A stretch of 34,559 nt of DNA from Nostoc sp. TH1S01. Its GTDB lineage: Bacteria; Cyanobacteriota; Cyanobacteriia; Cyanobacteriales; Nostocaceae. Of the stretch, positions 33,663 through 34,559 are shown in pieces. The number at the start of each line of letters is the position of its first letter. The first letter of the stretch is position 1. The notes under the pieces are model-generated. The model had not been told where the DNA came from, did not search any database, and saw only the letters and a program-made list of their open reading frames with translations. The stretch lies in contig JAGKSW010000001.1 in assembly GCA_018993265.1 (NCBI GenBank), positions 1-34,559 on the forward strand, in the 5' to 3' direction. The translations under genes and the position numbers were made by a program.

Positions 33663-34423
33663 GCAGTAGCATAACTAGTCGGGATATCAGCAATAATCGG
33701 CTGGTACTCCTGACTGGAATATGGGTGAAAGTCTTGCGGCCATTCTGCGATTATGTTGCATAACAAACGTAATTGCAGTGGTGTTGGTGCTGGGTTCACT
33801 CGCTCAACATAAACCTTGACAAGTTCTGGATTTTTGTCCTTGAGTTGTAAAACATCATCCAGAATATACCGAGGGCAATAACCTACAATGTGGTGATCAT
33901 CGGTGCATAAAAGTAATGCACGCGAGTCATAAGGATTTTGAAATTCATTTGCTAAATATAAAAGTTCACCTGTTTTTAATTGATTAATCCTTTCAATTGC
34001 ACAAGTAGGTAAGTGTCGTAGTCCATGTGCAAAAAAATGAATGTGGTATAAACCATTTTCATCTGGTTCTGGACAGGGAAAAACTTCAAAATGATCAGTG
34101 ACGTTATGCCCTCCGTTACGAGCCAAAATAGCAATTGGCTCATCTTCACCTTTAGGAATATTTAACCATTCAACATAATTTTGATAATCTGGACGAGAGC
34201 GCCGCATGACTCGATTGAAGAACAAGGGAAATAGTTCAACTGAGGCGTATACCTTGTTCAATTCTGGAAATGAATATAGTAGTTGAAATCCAAAATTTTC
34301 ATGAGCTTCTTTAGCTCCGTAGGTATACACAAAATGATATTGCATCCCGTCAAATTTTAACCGACCAATAGGAAACCAAGCACGACTCTTAGGATCTTGC
34401 CAAGCTAAAAATAAAATTTTCAT
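33659..34423 (-). CDS. HIRAN domain protein
   Basis: The 254-residue product has a C-terminal HIRAN domain (about 145-235: LKTGELLYLANEFQNPYDSR, ALLLCTDDHHIVGYCPRYIL, VYVERVNP). HIRAN domains bind 3' ends of single-stranded DNA in eukaryotic HLTF and occur alone in bacteria. The N-terminal 140 residues (LAWQDPKSRAWFPIGRLKFD and FVYTYGAKEAHENFGFQLLY) resemble a HipA-like N-terminal or phage-type domain of unknown role. The start ATG overlaps the TGA of the upstream gene by 4 bp, so the two are coupled. Confidence 0.8.
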   Translation of the reverse strand: MKILFLAWQDPKSRAWFPIGRLKFDGMQYHFVYTYGAKEAHENFGFQLLYSFPELNKVYASVELFPLFFNRVMRRSRPDYQNYVEWLNIPKGEDEPIAILARNGGHNVTDHFEVFPCPEPDENGLYHIHFFAHGLRHLPTCAIERINQLKTGELLYLANEFQNPYDSRALLLCTDDHHIVGYCPRYILDDVLQLKDKNPELVKVYVERVNPAPTPLQLRLLCNIIAEWPQDFHPYSSQEYQPIIADIPTSYATA

Positions 34424-34559
34424 GGTTGGGTGTCTCGTAACTTTAATAGCCTAATTTGATTGAATTCCAAAATTTTTTGTGCAAACTCAATTGCTGTTTT
34501 TGATATTCGATGAGATGGAATGCGTTCAAACAGCTCTAAGAGACCATTTATAAAGTCAG
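34420..34559 (-). CDS. 3' end of an unidentified gene coupled to the HIRAN gene
   Basis: The minus-strand frame is open from the window edge to TGA 34420-34422 and reads DFINGLLELFERIPSHRIS, then IEFAQKILEFNQIRLL and DTQP. It overlaps the HIRAN start by 4 bp (ATGA). Only about 46 residues are in the window, too few to name it. It looks like a small helical C-terminus, possibly the partner of the HIRAN protein. Confidence 0.6.
   Translation of the reverse strand, partial: DFINGLLELFERIPSHRISKTAIEFAQKILEFNQIRLLKLRDTQP

Overview
The window comes from a filamentous, heterocyst-type cyanobacterium (order Nostocales). The evidence is many copies of the HIP1 octamer GCGATCGC, heptameric short tandem repeats around intergenic regions, cyanobacterial families such as a DUF6391 protein, a PedR-like regulator, Get3d and a knotless phytochrome, and large STAND/TPR and CHAT/WD40 proteins. 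It reads as chromosome: housekeeping genes (queC, pyrE, mpg, rtcB, two tRNAs) mixed with regulatory and decaying accessory genes.

Layout. 1-1787 (-): 3'-truncated NB-ARC/TPR STAND protein, with a small membrane protein divergent to it. 2384-4056 (-): a ParM-like actin and a partner with a possible ribbon-helix-helix plus coiled coil. 4280-9573: DedA, a Gfo/Idh/MocA oxidoreductase, queC, a CorC/HlyC-type CNNM-CBS protein and an anchored protein. 9764-11146: tRNA-Ile(CAT), a small secreted protein and pyrE. 11329-13275: remnant of a type V-K CRISPR-associated transposon (CAST). 13278-15004: tRNA-Ala(CGC), a HAD protein and a methyltransferase. 15419-17566: rtcB carrying an HNH intein. 17634-19266: two wrecked genes. 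19444-25614: a DUF-type membrane protein, mpg, a GAF-PHY-GAF histidine kinase and Get3d. 25935-34559: GT2-TPR protein, Ser/Thr kinase, small secreted protein, glycosyltransferase, DUF6391 protein, PedR-like regulator, PfkB sugar kinase, HIRAN protein and the 3' end of another gene.

The main discovery is the CAST remnant. Between pyrE and tRNA-Ala lie, in the canonical order: a broken cas12k (N-terminus gone, large internal deletion, frameshift, no start codon); a long structured RNA that matches V-K tracrRNA signatures and has an 11-bp anti-repeat to the local CRISPR repeat; a CRISPR array of three identical 37-bp repeats plus two degenerate ones; a separate truncated repeat followed by a 17-nt spacer matching the adjacent tRNA-Ala gene at 16/17 positions next to a GGTA PAM; and a transposon end with four copies of a GACAATAATT-type box finishing in TGTACA, 54 bp past that PAM. 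No tnsB, tnsC, tniQ or opposite end is visible. The element therefore cannot move by itself from what is seen here, but its guide-RNA part and its attachment-site logic can still be read.

Other points of note: the intein sits exactly at the metal-binding cysteine of RtcB; the CHAT-STAND-WD40 gene is a pseudogene with several separate lesions; two small secreted proteins 19 kb apart share a C-terminal motif; and two MITE-like inverted-repeat elements are present. Family assignments and comparisons with published CAST elements are from memory; no database search was possible.
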